This document shows positions 63,108-64,000 of a stretch of DNA of 64,000 bases, one piece after another; within the stretch, counting starts at the first letter, position 1; the number at the start of each line of letters is the position of its first letter. Made by a program: the position numbers and the translations under genes. Origin of the DNA: Narthecium ossifragum (Eukaryota; Streptophyta; Magnoliopsida; Dioscoreales; Nartheciaceae); NCBI GenBank assembly GCA_963920575.1, contig OY986967.1, positions 14,316,061 through 14,380,060 of the forward strand, given 5' to 3'. The notes beneath the pieces were generated by a model. It had not been told where the DNA came from. It saw nothing but the letters and a program-made list of their open reading frames with translations, and ran no database searches.

Positions 63108-64000
63108 TCCTCAACATGTATTCAAGTCATCTAAGACTATCATCGATATCGACTGAATACTACCATCCGATCCTGGACCACGCTACCCGCCACGGTCCTA
63201 GAGCTAGATCCGAGCTACCCGAAATCCTCGGATCAGTGATCAACCCATCACCCACGCCCTATCCTTATGCATCTAATGCAAACAGAAGCATGTATGATCA
63301 TACACATAGATAACAAATCAGGCATGCAATAATATACCAATTATTACACAGGGCCAAGCGCAGCATACAGCTCGCCAAGGGTGAACATGGCAAGGGTCTA
63401 GATAAAAAATGCATATTTTATTCTACACATCCCAAGGGGCGTGACCCCCTTGGTTCAACCACATACCAAGCACAGGGCCTACGCAAATATAATAACATTT
63501 TTATAATGCGATAACAAACAACTCAATTTATCCAATTACAGCAAATGATCTACTAACTCTGGAAAATCATAATTATCAATCTTACCATCCGATTGATGCG
63601 AAACTTGATATGCCTATTCAACGGCACACCTCGAATCACATATTCAGAAACCAGATCAATCGGATAAAAGAAAATCGATGAAAACCTATAATTTCGGTAA
63701 AATCTCAGATCTGATAAACCCAATAAAATCCGTTTACAAATAACTTGGATTTAAATAAAACTTTTCATAACACACCCAAATATCACTAAGATCATCCCCT
63801 CCAAAAATCAAATCCATTTAGCTACGAAAAACACTTAATTACACTAATTAAGCTGGCTGCCCTGTTTGAGCACAGACAGTCCATTTAATTCATCAGATAT
63901 TGTACATAGCTCCAAATATCACGGAACTGGTTGGAAATAAAAGCTAACTCACAGATCTACAACTTTCATTCAGAACACCAACCTAGATCATGCACGTATA
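63108..64000 (-). repeat. Reversed Tekay-like LTR fragment, runs off window
   Basis: Reversed landmarks are present: TCAAGTCATCTAAGACTATC, the U5 stem-loop GATCCGAG ... CTCGGATC (63207-63234), and AGATCCGAGCTACCCG. The hairpin region (GAACCAAGGGGGTCACGCC in sense) and a leader similar to LTR-A/B follow. The boundary with SIRE is approximate. Confidence 0.65.

Overview
The window reads as a block of nested, mostly broken LTR retrotransposons from a flowering plant with a repeat-rich genome. The evidence is three angiosperm lineages side by side: Ty3/gypsy Tekay (chromodomain integrase, tRNA-iMet primer site), Ty3/gypsy Athila (tRNA-Asp primer site) and Ty1/copia SIRE, plus a 5S-rRNA-bearing Cassandra-like terminal repeat. 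I found no host gene I can defend. One 150-bp stretch (9953-10106) may be a cut host exon. The species cannot be named from this.

Layout. 1-6148: 3' half of an Athila element (Ath-1, + strand), split at 1261-3294 by a head-to-head inverted Tekay LTR with near-perfect target duplications. 6149-8597: two pieces of a Tekay-like LTR family ('LTR-C'). 8598-10106: non-TE-looking sequence with a GA-rich tract and the possible exon. 10107-11890: LTR-C fragment, then a SIRE LTR (- strand). 11891-12987 and 22578-23683: the flank into which a young, nearly complete Tekay element (12988-22572, - strand, target duplication AATAA) inserted. 23684-30418 plus 60714-60898: a deleted Athila on the - strand (Ath-2). 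Its 5' LTR is cut by a solo LTR-C (27278-29906, duplication ACTCA) and by a 30-kb composite (30419-60708, duplication GTACA).

Inside the composite lie a 5.5-kb inverted repeat of Tekay pol+LTR, a gag-pol pseudogene, a chimeric LTR ending in 5S-rRNA-derived sequence, a solo LTR (43296-45695, duplication GTTAC), a Cassandra-like fragment fused to a Tekay gag, and an almost full-length Athila (Ath-3, 48176-59583) with an extra acidic ORF behind its own promoter-like segment. 60899-63107 is a SIRE 3' end (- strand) and 63108-64000 another reversed LTR.

The strongest unexplained signal is a family of short dyad-symmetric sequence arrays. One type is built on CGGTCGA(T)CCG hairpins with a shared spacer and occurs in Athila, SIRE and LTR-C terminal repeats, which are otherwise unrelated. 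The other is built on GATCGATC palindromes whose flanks change symmetrically; it fills Tekay LTRs and one Athila LTR. In several families the array sits just upstream of the TATA box, which suggests a regulatory cassette exchanged between transposon superfamilies. All coordinates of breakpoints are by eye and may be off by a few bases.
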